Positions 53,095-61,536 of a stretch of DNA of 64,000 nucleotides are shown piece by piece; the stretch's first letter is position 1; every line of letters begins with the position of its first letter. Source of the DNA: Xanthobacter sp. YC-JY1 (GTDB lineage Bacteria > Pseudomonadota > Alphaproteobacteria > Rhizobiales > Xanthobacteraceae); contig NZ_CP032674.1 of assembly GCF_021730305.1 (NCBI RefSeq), positions 3,643,001-3,707,000 of the forward strand, in the 5' to 3' direction. The translations under genes were made by a program, and so were the position numbers. The notes under the pieces are model-generated. The model did not search any database. It was not told the DNA's origin and saw only the letters and a program-made list of their open reading frames with translations.

Positions 53095-54471
53095 TCAGTC
53101 CGCCTGCTGAAACTGCCGGGCAAGGCCCGCCACCACACCATCGCGCCCCGCGAGAGAGATGAAGCTGAGCGAAGAGGGCAGCCCCGCCCGGGCCGGGGCG
53201 CCGGGCGCCGCGACGGCGCACAGGTCCATGGGATTCACGAAATAGGTGTAGGTGCCCATCGTTGCGTTGCGCACCATGGGGTCCGCCAGCATCTCGTCGA
53301 TGGTGTAGATGGTCGGCACTGTCGGCACCACGAACGCGGCATAGTCGGCGAGCGCGATTTCCGCGGCGCGCTTCAGCTCCCGCATCCGGTAGATCGTCTC
53401 GAAGGCCTGCTTGGCGGAATAACCCCGCCCCGGCTCGATGGCGGCGAGCGCCGCGGGGTGGATGGCGTCGCGATGGGCCGTGATGACCTCGTCATATTCG
53501 ACGAGCCGTTCGGCCACGAGCGCCGACTGGAACACCAGCCGCCCGGCCTCCTCGAAGGGGGAATAATCGATCTCCTCCAGCGTGTAGCCGAGCCCGCGCA
53601 GACGATCGAGATTGGTGTCGAACGCGGCCTCGGCGACAGCGTCGCCGAAGAAGCGCATCTGGTCCCGGCGCGGAATGGCAAGGCGTGTGGACGGTGCCTG
53701 CACGGGCGCGGTCCCGATGGTGTCCGCATCGCGGCGGCTCCAGGGATCGAGCGGGTCATAGCCGGCGATCAGGCCGAGGACTTCGCTCGCGTCGTCCACA
53801 TTGGCCGCGAAGATGGGGATGCAGTCCAGCAGGCGGCTGTTGTAGACGGCGCCGCGCGTGCTCACGAGCCCGAGCGTGGGTTTCAGTCCAACGATGCCGT
53901 TGCAGGCCGCGGGAACGCGTCCCGAGCCACCCGTGTCGCTGCCCAGCGAGAAGGAGACGATGCCGGCCGCCACGGCGACGCCGGAGCCGGAGCTGGACCC
54001 GCCGGGGATGAAATCGGGGTCGAGCGCATTGCGGCACAGGGGATCGGGGCTGCGCGTGCCGTTCAGGCCCGTCGCGAACTGGTCCATGGTGTTCTTGCCG
54101 ATGAGCACCGCCCCGGCCGCCTCCAGGCGGCTGATGGCCAGCGCGCTCTCCTCCGGCGCCATGGCGACCACGGGGCAGTTGAGCGTCGTCGCCATCCCCG
54201 CCACGTGCAGATTGTCCTTCACCGAGAAGGTGAGGCCGAGCAGCGGGAGCGCCTCGCCGGCCCTCGCGCGGGCAGCGGCGGCAGCGGCCTTCCTCTCCAC
54301 CTCCTCCCGGGGCACCAAAGCTGTGAAGATGCCATCCCCAGCGGCCGCCTGGGCGCGATCCGCCGCATCAAGCACCAGCGCCACCGGATCCGCGCCGTCG
54401 GCGAGAGCCGCACGGGCGGTCGCGAAGCCGCTTCGCGGAGGGCGGACGGTGGGGGCAACCTTGTCAAGCAT
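53095..54471 (-). CDS. Amidase signature family hydrolase, allophanate hydrolase-like
   Basis: This 458-residue enzyme has the full Ser-cisSer-Lys site: K85 in FSVKDN, S159 in PGGSSSGSG and nucleophile S183 in SDTGGSGRVPAA. The segments GRVPAACNGIVGLKPT and VSTRGAVYNSRLLDCIPIFA resemble the amidase domain of AtzF/allophanate hydrolase, but the C-terminal decarboxylase-type domain is missing. ATG 54471 overlaps the end of the ATPase gene by eight bases. It probably hydrolyses the compound imported by the adjoining ABC system. Confidence 0.88.
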   Translation of the reverse strand: MLDKVAPTVRPPRSGFATARAALADGADPVALVLDAADRAQAAAGDGIFTALVPREEVERKAAAAAARARAGEALPLLGLTFSVKDNLHVAGMATTLNCPVVAMAPEESALAISRLEAAGAVLIGKNTMDQFATGLNGTRSPDPLCRNALDPDFIPGGSSSGSGVAVAAGIVSFSLGSDTGGSGRVPAACNGIVGLKPTLGLVSTRGAVYNSRLLDCIPIFAANVDDASEVLGLIAGYDPLDPWSRRDADTIGTAPVQAPSTRLAIPRRDQMRFFGDAVAEAAFDTNLDRLRGLGYTLEEIDYSPFEEAGRLVFQSALVAERLVEYDEVITAHRDAIHPAALAAIEPGRGYSAKQAFETIYRMRELKRAAEIALADYAAFVVPTVPTIYTIDEMLADPMVRNATMGTYTYFVNPMDLCAVAAPGAPARAGLPSSLSFISLAGRDGVVAGLARQFQQAD

Positions 54472-55312
54472 CGTGGGTCCCTTCGAAGGCCTTCTGGCTC
54501 TGCTGTCGGATGAGGTCGAGACACTCCCGGCGAAGCGCCTGGAAGCGGGCACCCAGTGTTGTTTCAATGGTGCGCGGACGCGGAAGGTCCACGGCAAGGT
54601 CGCGGACGATACGCCCCGGCCCCGCCGACATGACGAGCACCCGGTCCGCCAGCAGCACGGCCTCGTCGATATCGTGCGTGACGAAGAGGATCGTGGTGTC
54701 CAGTTGCGCCCACAGCCGCAGCAGGCCCTCCTGCATCACGGTGCGGGTCTGGGCATCCAGCGCGCCGAACGGCTCATCCATCAACAGGATGTTCGGCCGG
54801 TTGGCGAGCGCGCGGGCAATGGCGACGCGCTGCTGCATGCCGCCGGAGAGCGTGTGCGGAAGAGCCTTGGCGGAGCGCGAAAGGCCGACCATCTCGATCA
54901 ACTCGTCGGCAATGGCCCCGGCATCGGCGCGCGATTTTCCGGCCATGCGCGGGCCATGCGCCACGTTCGCCCGCACCGACTTCCAGGGGAACAGCCGGGG
55001 CTGCTGGAACACGACGCCGCGATCCGGCCCCGGCCCCGTGACGACCTTCGTGCCCACCACCACCTCGCCCTCATAGGGCGTCTCGAAGCCGGCAACGGCA
55101 TTGAGGAGGGTGGACTTTCCGCAGCCGGACGGCCCCAGCAGGCAGATGAACTCGCCGCGGCGCACCTGGAAGGACACCCGGTCCACGGCGGGAACGAGTT
55201 CGCCGCCATCCCGCTCGAACGCGATGGTGACATCGCGCACGTCGATCTCGACTTCGCCGCCCTCCCTCAACGGGACAGGCACGGGCTTGCGGATCATGGA
55301 AATGATGCTCAT
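54464..55312 (-). CDS. ABC transporter ATP-binding protein, second taurine/nitrate-type cassette
   Basis: This 282-residue ATPase has Walker A GPSGCGKST, the Q-loop FQQPRLFPW, signature LSGGMQQRV, Walker B LLMDEPFGALD and THDIDEA. Its ATG at 55312 overlaps the permease stop. It overlaps the amidase start downstream, so the whole minus-strand unit appears translationally coupled. It is similar to the ATPase of the facing cassette, consistent with an old duplication of the module. Confidence 0.92.
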   Translation of the reverse strand: MSIISMIRKPVPVPLREGGEVEIDVRDVTIAFERDGGELVPAVDRVSFQVRRGEFICLLGPSGCGKSTLLNAVAGFETPYEGEVVVGTKVVTGPGPDRGVVFQQPRLFPWKSVRANVAHGPRMAGKSRADAGAIADELIEMVGLSRSAKALPHTLSGGMQQRVAIARALANRPNILLMDEPFGALDAQTRTVMQEGLLRLWAQLDTTILFVTHDIDEAVLLADRVLVMSAGPGRIVRDLAVDLPRPRTIETTLGARFQALRRECLDLIRQQSQKAFEGTHDA

Positions 55313-56148
55313 CGCCACCATACCAGGCGCTGCGCCATCATCGCGAAGCAGCGATCGGCGATGAAGGAGATCAGGCCCAGCGCCGCGAGGCCGGCGAAGA
55401 CGAGGCCGGTCTGCATGTTCTGCTGGGCCAGCTGGATGCGATAGAAGATGCCGGCGAACGCGCCCGCCAATTCCGCCGCGACCAGCGTGTAGAACGAAAT
55501 GCCCACCGCCGTGCGCAGGCCCACGACGATGAAGGGCAGCGCGCTCAGCAGCACCACCTCGCCCACGAGCCGGCGGCGTGGCGTGCCCAGCATCTGGGCG
55601 GCGCGCACCAGTCCCTGATCCACCTTCTGGACGCCGAGATGGGTGGACAGCCAGACGGTGAAGAACACACCCCAGACGATCAGGAAGACCTTCCCGCCCT
55701 CCGACAGCCCGAACCACAGGATGACGATGGAGACGAAGGCGATGGGCGGGATGGGCCGCAGCACCTGAAACAGCGGACCGAGCAGCCCGGAGAAGAAGGC
55801 GGAGCGCCCCGTGAGCAGGCCGCATCCCACGCCGACGACGGACCCGACGAAATAGCCAGTCGCCACGCGCTTCAGGCTCGCCACCGCGTCCTCGACGAAC
55901 AGGCCGCTCGTGACCCATTCCATCGCCGCGCGCGCAACTTCGGTGGGCGCGGGAAAGAGGATGGGATTGACGATCCTCGCCTGAGCGATCAGTTGCCAGA
56001 CCATCAGGAAAAGCGGGATGGAGACGAGCCCCACCGCCATGTTGATCCGCTGGCTCAGCCGGGCACTGCGCCGCCGCTTCGCCCCCACGGCGGGGAGCGC
56101 GCCTGCCCCGCGTGGGGAGAGCGCCGCCGGGGTGGAGATGTCAGCCAT
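55309..56148 (-). CDS. ABC transporter permease, second cassette
   Basis: This 279-residue permease has six hydrophobic segments, LFPAPTEVARAAMEW near the N-terminus and the AAQMLGTPRRRLVGEV coupling loop. It belongs to the same SsuC/TauC branch as the facing cassette. It follows the binding protein gene by 12 bases. Confidence 0.9.
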   Translation of the reverse strand: MADISTPAALSPRGAGALPAVGAKRRRSARLSQRINMAVGLVSIPLFLMVWQLIAQARIVNPILFPAPTEVARAAMEWVTSGLFVEDAVASLKRVATGYFVGSVVGVGCGLLTGRSAFFSGLLGPLFQVLRPIPPIAFVSIVILWFGLSEGGKVFLIVWGVFFTVWLSTHLGVQKVDQGLVRAAQMLGTPRRRLVGEVVLLSALPFIVVGLRTAVGISFYTLVAAELAGAFAGIFYRIQLAQQNMQTGLVFAGLAALGLISFIADRCFAMMAQRLVWWR

Positions 56149-56160
56149 GATGCCGACGCT

Positions 56161-57147
56161 TCAGTTGAGCTTGTAGGTGATGCGGGCGGCATCCAGCGCA
56201 CGCAGGGGTTCGGGAAAGAGAACCACGGCGAAGTCCGGCACGCCGGTCACGCCGGGCGGATGGTTCTTTGTATCGAGACGCCACTGGGCATGGGCCTTGA
56301 GGGCATCGATCTGCTTCGCCCCGATGCCGACCTGATAGACATAGTCGCTCCAGATCGGCTTCAGATCCTCCGGCTTCATGCCCACGGCCTTGGAGACGAC
56401 CTCGATCGCCTCTTCGGGATGCGCCTTCACCCAGGCTTCGGCGGCAATGAGCGCGGCGAGGAATTTGGAAACGATCTGCGGATTGGCCTTCAGGTAATCC
56501 TGCATCACCACGATGTTGAAGGTCTCGGAATAGACGCCTTTGGTATCGAGCAGCGCGACATCGTCACCGAGCGCCTTCCGGCCGTTGGCGATGTGCGGCT
56601 CCCAGGTGTCGTAGGCATCGATGCTCCCGGCCGCCAGCGCGGGCAGCATCTCCTGGGGCTTCAGATTGACCAGCGTGACATCCTTGCTGGTAAGGCCCGC
56701 CTTCTTCAGCAGCTCGGTTGTGTAGACCTCGCTGCCAGTCCCGGCGGTGTAGGCGATCTTCTTGCCCTTGAGATCCGCGAACGACTTGATGGCCGCCTTC
56801 TTCGCCGTCAGCGTCTTGATGTCCGAATATTCCATGCCCGCCACGAAGGCGATGGGCTGGCCGGCCATGGCGGCCGCCGTGACCGGCGCTTCTGCCGTGG
56901 TGGCGATATCGGCGCCGCCGCCGATCACCGTGTCGAGCGCCTGCTTGCCACTGGTGAAGTTGCTCACCGAGATGTCGAGGCCTTCCTTCTCGAACAGCCC
57001 CTGCGCCTTGGCGACGATGGTGAGGGCCGAGATGGGCGCCAGATTCTGCGCGAGGCGGGCTTTCAGAAGTTCTGCCGCTCCGAGGCTGGAGACGGGCGCC
57101 AGGAATATCGCGGCGGCAATAACGCTGCAGAGCTTGAAATGCTGCAT
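56161..57147 (-). CDS. ABC transporter substrate-binding protein, NMT1/SsuA type
   Basis: This 328-residue protein has a signal peptide ending near LGAAE (residue 24) and the NMT1/SsuA-like fold with SGKQALDTVIGGGADIATTAEAP (landmarks GGGADIATT), KGKKIAYTAGTGSE and SIDAYDTWEPHI. It starts at ATG 57147; the open frame runs 23 codons further. It is the first gene of the minus-strand cassette. Its ligand is unknown but is probably an amide or carbamoyl compound given the amidase. Confidence 0.9.
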   Translation of the reverse strand: MQHFKLCSVIAAAIFLAPVSSLGAAELLKARLAQNLAPISALTIVAKAQGLFEKEGLDISVSNFTSGKQALDTVIGGGADIATTAEAPVTAAAMAGQPIAFVAGMEYSDIKTLTAKKAAIKSFADLKGKKIAYTAGTGSEVYTTELLKKAGLTSKDVTLVNLKPQEMLPALAAGSIDAYDTWEPHIANGRKALGDDVALLDTKGVYSETFNIVVMQDYLKANPQIVSKFLAALIAAEAWVKAHPEEAIEVVSKAVGMKPEDLKPIWSDYVYQVGIGAKQIDALKAHAQWRLDTKNHPPGVTGVPDFAVVLFPEPLRALDAARITYKLN

Positions 57148-57414
57148 GGCCCGGTCTCTCTTCTGCAGTCTGAGGATGCAGCCATCGAGCGCGTCCCGGC
57201 CCCGCTTTAGAAGCAATTAATTGCTGACTGCAGACCTTGAGGGTCCTCGGCGGGCAAGAGCCACCGCCGTGGACGGCGCCATGATGGACGAGCCGGGGCG
57301 CGGGCGCGTGCGCCCCTCGCCGGCGCCCTCCGATCGCGGCCAGCAAAATCTCGCAGCGCCCCGGCGCACGTCACCCATATTCAATGAGGCAATCGGCAGC
57401 CTGGTCCGGGGACA

Positions 57415-57516
57415 TCAGATGATGTTGTGCTTCTTCAGCCGGTAGGCGAGCGTCGGGTGCTCCTTTTCGGTGCCCGCCAGGGCTTGTCGTTTTCCGCGGA
57501 ATGGCGTACTCGACAT
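57415..57516 (-). CDS. Candidate 33-residue small ORF divergent from arsR
   Basis: An ATG within the arsR operator opens a 33-codon minus-strand frame starting MSSTPFRGKRQA and ending TLAYRLKKHNII. The composition is protein-like and basic, but there is no ribosome site, so it would have to be leaderless. It may also be a decayed fragment of a helix-turn-helix protein, whose C-termini can end similarly. Confidence 0.25.
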   Translation of the reverse strand: MSSTPFRGKRQALAGTEKEHPTLAYRLKKHNII

Positions 57517-57535
57517 CTCAATAAATCTTGAGATG
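57514..57535. promoter_or_regulatory. ArsR operator
   Basis: CATCTCAA-N6-TTGAGATG is a perfect 8-bp-arm inverted repeat seven bases before the arsR start, a position where bound repressor blocks the promoter. The AT-rich dyad form fits ArsR/SmtB-family sites. Confidence 0.7.
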
Positions 57536-57542
57536 TTGACTC

Positions 57543-57905
57543 ATGGATGAATCGAAGGCCCTCACCTCCTTCGCTGCGCTTTCTCAGGTAACCCGTCTCC
57601 GCGTGGTGCGCCTTCTGGTGCAGGCCGGTCCGGAGGGGCTGCCTGCGGGCGCCATCGGCGAGGCCATGGATGGTGCTTCCTCCTCCCGCATGTCCTTCCA
57701 CCTGAACCATCTGGAGCAGGCCGGGCTGGTGCGCTCGCGGCGGGACGGGCGATCCATCATCTACAGCGCCGTCTACCCGGCCCTCTCCGACCTCGTGGCC
57801 TTCCTGATGCGCGATTGCTGCAACGGGCATCCCGAGGTCTGCGCCCCCGCCGTTGCCGCCTTGTCCTGCGCCTGCGAACCCAAGACTGAGGACACCCATG
57901 CCTGA
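57543..57905 (+). CDS. arsR: ArsR family arsenite-responsive repressor
   Basis: This 120-residue winged-helix repressor (ALSQVTRLRVVRLL, SSSRMSFHLNHLEQAGLV) releases its operator on binding As(III) or Sb(III). The usual CxC in the recognition helix is absent; instead three cysteines lie near the C-terminus (C92, C93, C100), the arrangement known from the Acidithiobacillus-type ArsR. It overlaps the following arsC by eight bases. Confidence 0.92.
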   Translation: MDESKALTSFAALSQVTRLRVVRLLVQAGPEGLPAGAIGEAMDGASSSRMSFHLNHLEQAGLVRSRRDGRSIIYSAVYPALSDLVAFLMRDCCNGHPEVCAPAVAALSCACEPKTEDTHA

Positions 57906-58437
57906 CACGAGCTCCGATCACGTGTTCAACGTGCTGTTCCTGTGCACCGGCAATTCCGCCCGCTCGATCCTCGCGGAAAGCATCCTGTCGAAGGACGGGG
58001 CCGGCCGGTTCCGCGCCTTCTCGGCCGGGAGCGCCCCCAAGGGCGAGGTGAACCCGCTCGCCATACGGACGCTGAATGCCTTCGGCTACCCGACCTATGG
58101 CTTTCGCTCCAAGAGCTGGCTCGAATTCGCCGAGCCGAACGCGCCGGTGATGGATTTCGTCTTCACCGTCTGTGACAATGCGGCCGGCGAAGCCTGCCCC
58201 ATCTGGCCGGGGCAACCCATGACGGCACACTGGGGCATCGAGGACCCCGCCGCGGTGGAGGGCAGCGACATCGTCCGGGAAGCGGCCTTCAACGCCGCCT
58301 TCCGCTATCTCAAGAACCGCATCTCGGTGTTCACGGCGTTGCCGATCACCAAGCTCGACCGCCTCGCCCTCGGCACCAGGCTGCGCGAGATCGGCCGCCT
58401 CGAAGGTGGCACCGATCCGCGCTCCGACGTGGCCTGA
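57898..58437 (+). CDS. arsC: Arsenate reductase, low-molecular-weight phosphatase type
   Basis: This 179-residue protein has the CX5R loop C16-TGNSA-R22 near the N-terminus in the LMW protein-tyrosine-phosphatase fold and reduces arsenate to arsenite. It lacks the CX7C-type thioredoxin-linked C-terminal pair of the Staphylococcus enzyme in an obvious form, so its reductant may be glutathione or mycothiol-like thiols. It begins inside arsR and is followed three bases later by a second, unrelated reductase. Confidence 0.85.
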   Translation: MPDTSSDHVFNVLFLCTGNSARSILAESILSKDGAGRFRAFSAGSAPKGEVNPLAIRTLNAFGYPTYGFRSKSWLEFAEPNAPVMDFVFTVCDNAAGEACPIWPGQPMTAHWGIEDPAAVEGSDIVREAAFNAAFRYLKNRISVFTALPITKLDRLALGTRLREIGRLEGGTDPRSDVA

Positions 58438-58446
58438 GGTGTGGCG

Positions 58447-58869
58447 ATGGACGTCATCATCTATCACAACCCGGACTGCGGCACCTCGCGCAACACGCTG
58501 GCGATGATCCGGAATGCCGGGATCGAACCGCATGTGATTGAGTACCTGAAGACGCCGCCAAACCGCGCGCGGCTCGAGGATCTCATCAGTCGCGCCGGTC
58601 TTTCCGTTCGCGAGGCCCTGCGCGAGAAGGGCACGCCGTATGCGGAACTCGGACTGGGCGATCCCGCCCTTTCCGACGACGCCCTGCTCGACGCCATGAT
58701 GGCCCATCCCATCCTCATCAACCGTCCTTTCGTGGTCTCGCCTTTGGGGGTGCGGCTATGCCGTCCGTCCGAACGGGTGCTCGATCTGCTGCCCCAGCAG
58801 CAGGGCGCCTTCACCAAGGAGGATGGCGAGCGCGTGGTGGACGAGGCCGGCCGGCGCATCGCCGGCTGA
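58447..58869 (+). CDS. arsC: Arsenate reductase, glutaredoxin-dependent type
   Basis: This 140-residue thioredoxin-fold enzyme has the active-site cysteine in HNPDCGTSRNTL (C11) and RPFVVSPLGVRLCRPSE near the C-terminus, as in E. coli R773 ArsC. It reduces arsenate with glutathione and glutaredoxin. A GTG at 58441 is a possible start two codons earlier. It is unrelated in fold to the reductase just upstream, so the operon carries both kinds. Confidence 0.92.
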   Translation: MDVIIYHNPDCGTSRNTLAMIRNAGIEPHVIEYLKTPPNRARLEDLISRAGLSVREALREKGTPYAELGLGDPALSDDALLDAMMAHPILINRPFVVSPLGVRLCRPSERVLDLLPQQQGAFTKEDGERVVDEAGRRIAG

Positions 58870-58884
58870 GTATGGAGATCAGCA

Positions 58885-59937
58885 ATGTCCCTTTTTGAGC
58901 GGTATCTCACCGTGTGGGTCGGTTTGTGCATCGTCGCGGGCGTGCTGCTCGGCCACCTGGCACCGTCGGTCTTCCACGCCATCGGGGCCGTGGAGATCGC
59001 GCAGGTGAACCTGCCGGTGGCCGTGCTGATCTGGCTGATGATCGTGCCCATGCTGCTGAAGATCGATTTCGCCGCCCTCGGCGAGGTCGGCCGGCACTGG
59101 CGCGGCATCGGGGTGACGCTGTTCGTCAACTGGGCGGTGAAGCCCTTCTCCATGGCCCTGCTCGGCTGGCTGTTCATCGGCTGGCTGTTCCGGCCCCTGC
59201 TGCCGGCAGACCAGATCGACAGCTACATCGCCGGCCTGATCATCCTCGCCGCGGCGCCCTGCACCGCCATGGTTTTCGTGTGGTCGAACCTCACCAAGGG
59301 GGAGCCTCATTTCACGCTGTCGCAGGTGGCGCTGAACGACGCCATCATGGTGGTCGCCTTCGCGCCGATCGTCGCCCTGCTGCTGGGCCTCTCCGCCATC
59401 ACGGTGCCCTGGGGCACGCTGGTGCTGTCCGTGGTGCTCTACATCGTCATTCCGGTCATCGTCGCGCAACTGCTGCGCCGTCGGCTACTGACGCACGGCG
59501 GACAGGCGGCGCTGGACGGCCTGCTGGCCCGTCTCGGACCACTCTCCCTCGTGGCGCTGCTAGCGACGCTGGTGCTGCTCTTCGGCTTCCAGGGCGAGGC
59601 GATCATCGCCCAGCCGCTCGTCATCGCGCTGCTGGCGGTGCCGATCCTGATCCAGGTCTATTTCAACGCCGGCCTCGCCTACCTGCTGAACCGCGCAACA
59701 GGCGAGGCGCACTGCGTTGCCGGGCCCTCGGCGCTGATCGGCGCGTCGAACTTCTTCGAGCTGGCCGTGGCCGCGGCCATCTCGCTGTTCGGCTTCACCT
59801 CCGGTGCGGCGCTCGCCACGGTGGTGGGCGTGCTGATCGAGGTGCCCGTGATGCTCTCGGTGGTCTGGATCGTGAACCGCTCCAAGGGCTGGTACGAGCG
59901 AACAGCCGAGGCCGGGAAAATCCGTCCCGCCGACTAA
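58885..59937 (+). CDS. acr3: Acr3-family arsenite efflux transporter
   Basis: This 350-residue membrane protein has about ten hydrophobic segments and the conserved segment AAAPCTAMVFVWSNLT with the essential cysteine, plus NDAIMVVAFAPIV. It exports As(III) driven by the proton gradient. It is the last gene of the arsR-arsC-arsC-acr3 operon. No arsenite ATPase gene is present. Confidence 0.93.
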   Translation: MSLFERYLTVWVGLCIVAGVLLGHLAPSVFHAIGAVEIAQVNLPVAVLIWLMIVPMLLKIDFAALGEVGRHWRGIGVTLFVNWAVKPFSMALLGWLFIGWLFRPLLPADQIDSYIAGLIILAAAPCTAMVFVWSNLTKGEPHFTLSQVALNDAIMVVAFAPIVALLLGLSAITVPWGTLVLSVVLYIVIPVIVAQLLRRRLLTHGGQAALDGLLARLGPLSLVALLATLVLLFGFQGEAIIAQPLVIALLAVPILIQVYFNAGLAYLLNRATGEAHCVAGPSALIGASNFFELAVAAAISLFGFTSGAALATVVGVLIEVPVMLSVVWIVNRSKGWYERTAEAGKIRPAD

Positions 59938-60123
59938 TTCGATAATTGCCGAAGTCGTCCTTGATCCAGTGTGACGTTCGCTCTAGCCCCACATGAGCAC
60001 CAAAGAACGAAGCGCAGCCGAGCCGGCCTGAAAAGACCGTGCTGCGGACCATCTACGCCACTTCGGCACCGAGATGGACCTCCTGTCTCCGCAGTCTCCA
60101 ACGTCTTGATACTGCTTCCGCGG

Positions 60124-60163
60124 CGCGGCGGCTTCGGGCTCGCGCTAGCTCGAAACCGCCGCG
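60124..60163. terminator. Hairpin between convergent acr3 and MFS genes
   Basis: CGCGGCGGCTTCG (60124-60136) and CGAAACCGCCGCG (60151-60163) form a 13-bp stem with one mismatch. It lies 25 bases from the end of the minus-strand MFS gene. The rest of the 251-base gap (59938-60188) shows nothing I can assign. Confidence 0.4.
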
Positions 60164-60188
60164 TGGAGCCCGAGCCGCCCTTGCCGGA

Positions 60189-61499
60189 CTACCGGTTCAC
60201 CACGCCGCCGCGGAACGTCAACACCATCGCAGCTCCGAGCACGAGGATGCCCGCAAGGCTGTAGAGGGCGACACTGCCGCCATCCACGACATGATCGCGC
60301 AGCCACCCGATCGCGAACGGCGCCGCGAACCCGCCCAGGGCGAGAGCGGAATTGATGAGGGCGAGCCCGCCCGCCAGGGCCTGAGGGCCGAGAACGAGGC
60401 CTGGCAGCGTCCAGAACGTCGCGACCGCCGTGCTGATTCCGGCCACGCCCAAGGTCAGTCCGACCAGCACCCTGTGAAGATCGCCTCCGGACTTGACCGC
60501 CAGGACGATCCCGAGGGCTCCCATCAGGATCGGCACGACGAGATGAAGACGTCGCTCCCGGAAGCGATCCGACGACCAGCCCGCAGCCATGATGACGACG
60601 ATGGAGAACAGGTGGGGGATAGCGGAGAGGAGACCGATGGACGTATTCGACCCCGCGCCGGCCTCCTTCAGCAAGGTCGGCATCCAGAACGCAATTCCAA
60701 GAAAGCCGGCTCCCAGCGAGAAATATACGAAGGTCAGTTTCCAGAGGGAGGGGGATGTCAGCGCGTGGCGAAAGGAATGTCCGGGCACCTCCGGGAACTC
60801 TTCCGCCTTGATTTGCCGCAGCCGCATGCGATCGGCCGGCGACAGCCACTCGGCTTGCTCAGGCGTGTCGCGCAGGACGAAGAGGCAGGCAATCCCCAGG
60901 AGAATGGACGGAAAGCCTTCGACGAGGAAAAGCCACTGCCATCCGGTCAGTCCCCCCACCTGGTGGAGCGCGTCGAGAAGCCACCCGGAGACGGGGCCGC
61001 CGATCAGTCCGGAGATGGGAATGGCGCAGATCAGGGCCGCCATGATACGCCCGCGAAGCTTGCTCGGATACCAGATGGTCAGAAAGTAGATGATGCCGGG
61101 GAAGAAGCCGGCTTCCGCCACCCCGAGCAGAAATCTCAGGATGTAGAACGAGGTCTCGCCCTGCACGAACAAGGTCGCGCAGCTGATGGCCCCCCAGCTG
61201 ATCATGATGCGGGACAGCCAGAGCCGGGCGCCGACGCGATCGAGAATGAGATTGCTCGGCACTTCGAGAAAAAAGTATCCGATGAAGAAGATGCTTGCCC
61301 CAAACCCATACACTGAATCGCTGAACTGAAGATCTTTCGCCATCGACATTTTGGCGAACGACACATTCACCCGGTCAATGTAGGCGAAGAGGTAGCAGAG
61401 CATTATGAATGGAATGAACTTCCAGCTTATTCTGGCAAACAGGCGGCTATCGTCGTCACTCAGGTCCCTGCTGAATGTGGCGGCGGTCTCGGAGCTCAT
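60189..61499 (-). CDS. MFS transporter, anion:cation symporter (ACS) type
   Basis: This 436-residue protein has twelve predicted membrane segments and ACS-type features: YIDRVNVSFAKM after segment 1, VPSNLILDRVGAR and the GVAEAGFFPGIIYFLTIWYP segment. Relatives carry tartrate, phthalate, hexuronate or other organic anions. It follows the aldolase gene by 37 bases in one minus-strand unit and would import that enzyme's precursor. Confidence 0.9.
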   Translation of the reverse strand: MSSETAATFSRDLSDDDSRLFARISWKFIPFIMLCYLFAYIDRVNVSFAKMSMAKDLQFSDSVYGFGASIFFIGYFFLEVPSNLILDRVGARLWLSRIMISWGAISCATLFVQGETSFYILRFLLGVAEAGFFPGIIYFLTIWYPSKLRGRIMAALICAIPISGLIGGPVSGWLLDALHQVGGLTGWQWLFLVEGFPSILLGIACLFVLRDTPEQAEWLSPADRMRLRQIKAEEFPEVPGHSFRHALTSPSLWKLTFVYFSLGAGFLGIAFWMPTLLKEAGAGSNTSIGLLSAIPHLFSIVVIMAAGWSSDRFRERRLHLVVPILMGALGIVLAVKSGGDLHRVLVGLTLGVAGISTAVATFWTLPGLVLGPQALAGGLALINSALALGGFAAPFAIGWLRDHVVDGGSVALYSLAGILVLGAAMVLTFRGGVVNR

Positions 61500-61536
61500 G
61501 GTGTTTCCCCCAATCCTGTCTTGTCGTTCTTAACCT

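Larger units (their letters stand above)
57148..57542. other. 395-base gap between the ABC cassette and the arsenic operon
   Basis: This holds the promoter of the binding-protein unit (minus) and of arsR (plus), a candidate 33-codon frame on the minus strand at 57415-57516, and the arsR operator at 57514-57535. An AATTAATT palindrome near 57218-57225 lies close to the start of the minus unit. I see no other gene. Confidence 0.5.

Noticed and set aside
60124-60163. Possible tRNA or attachment site in the acr3-MFS gap
   Set aside because: The hairpin has no cloverleaf and no TPsiC-like arm, and there is no integrase gene in the window.
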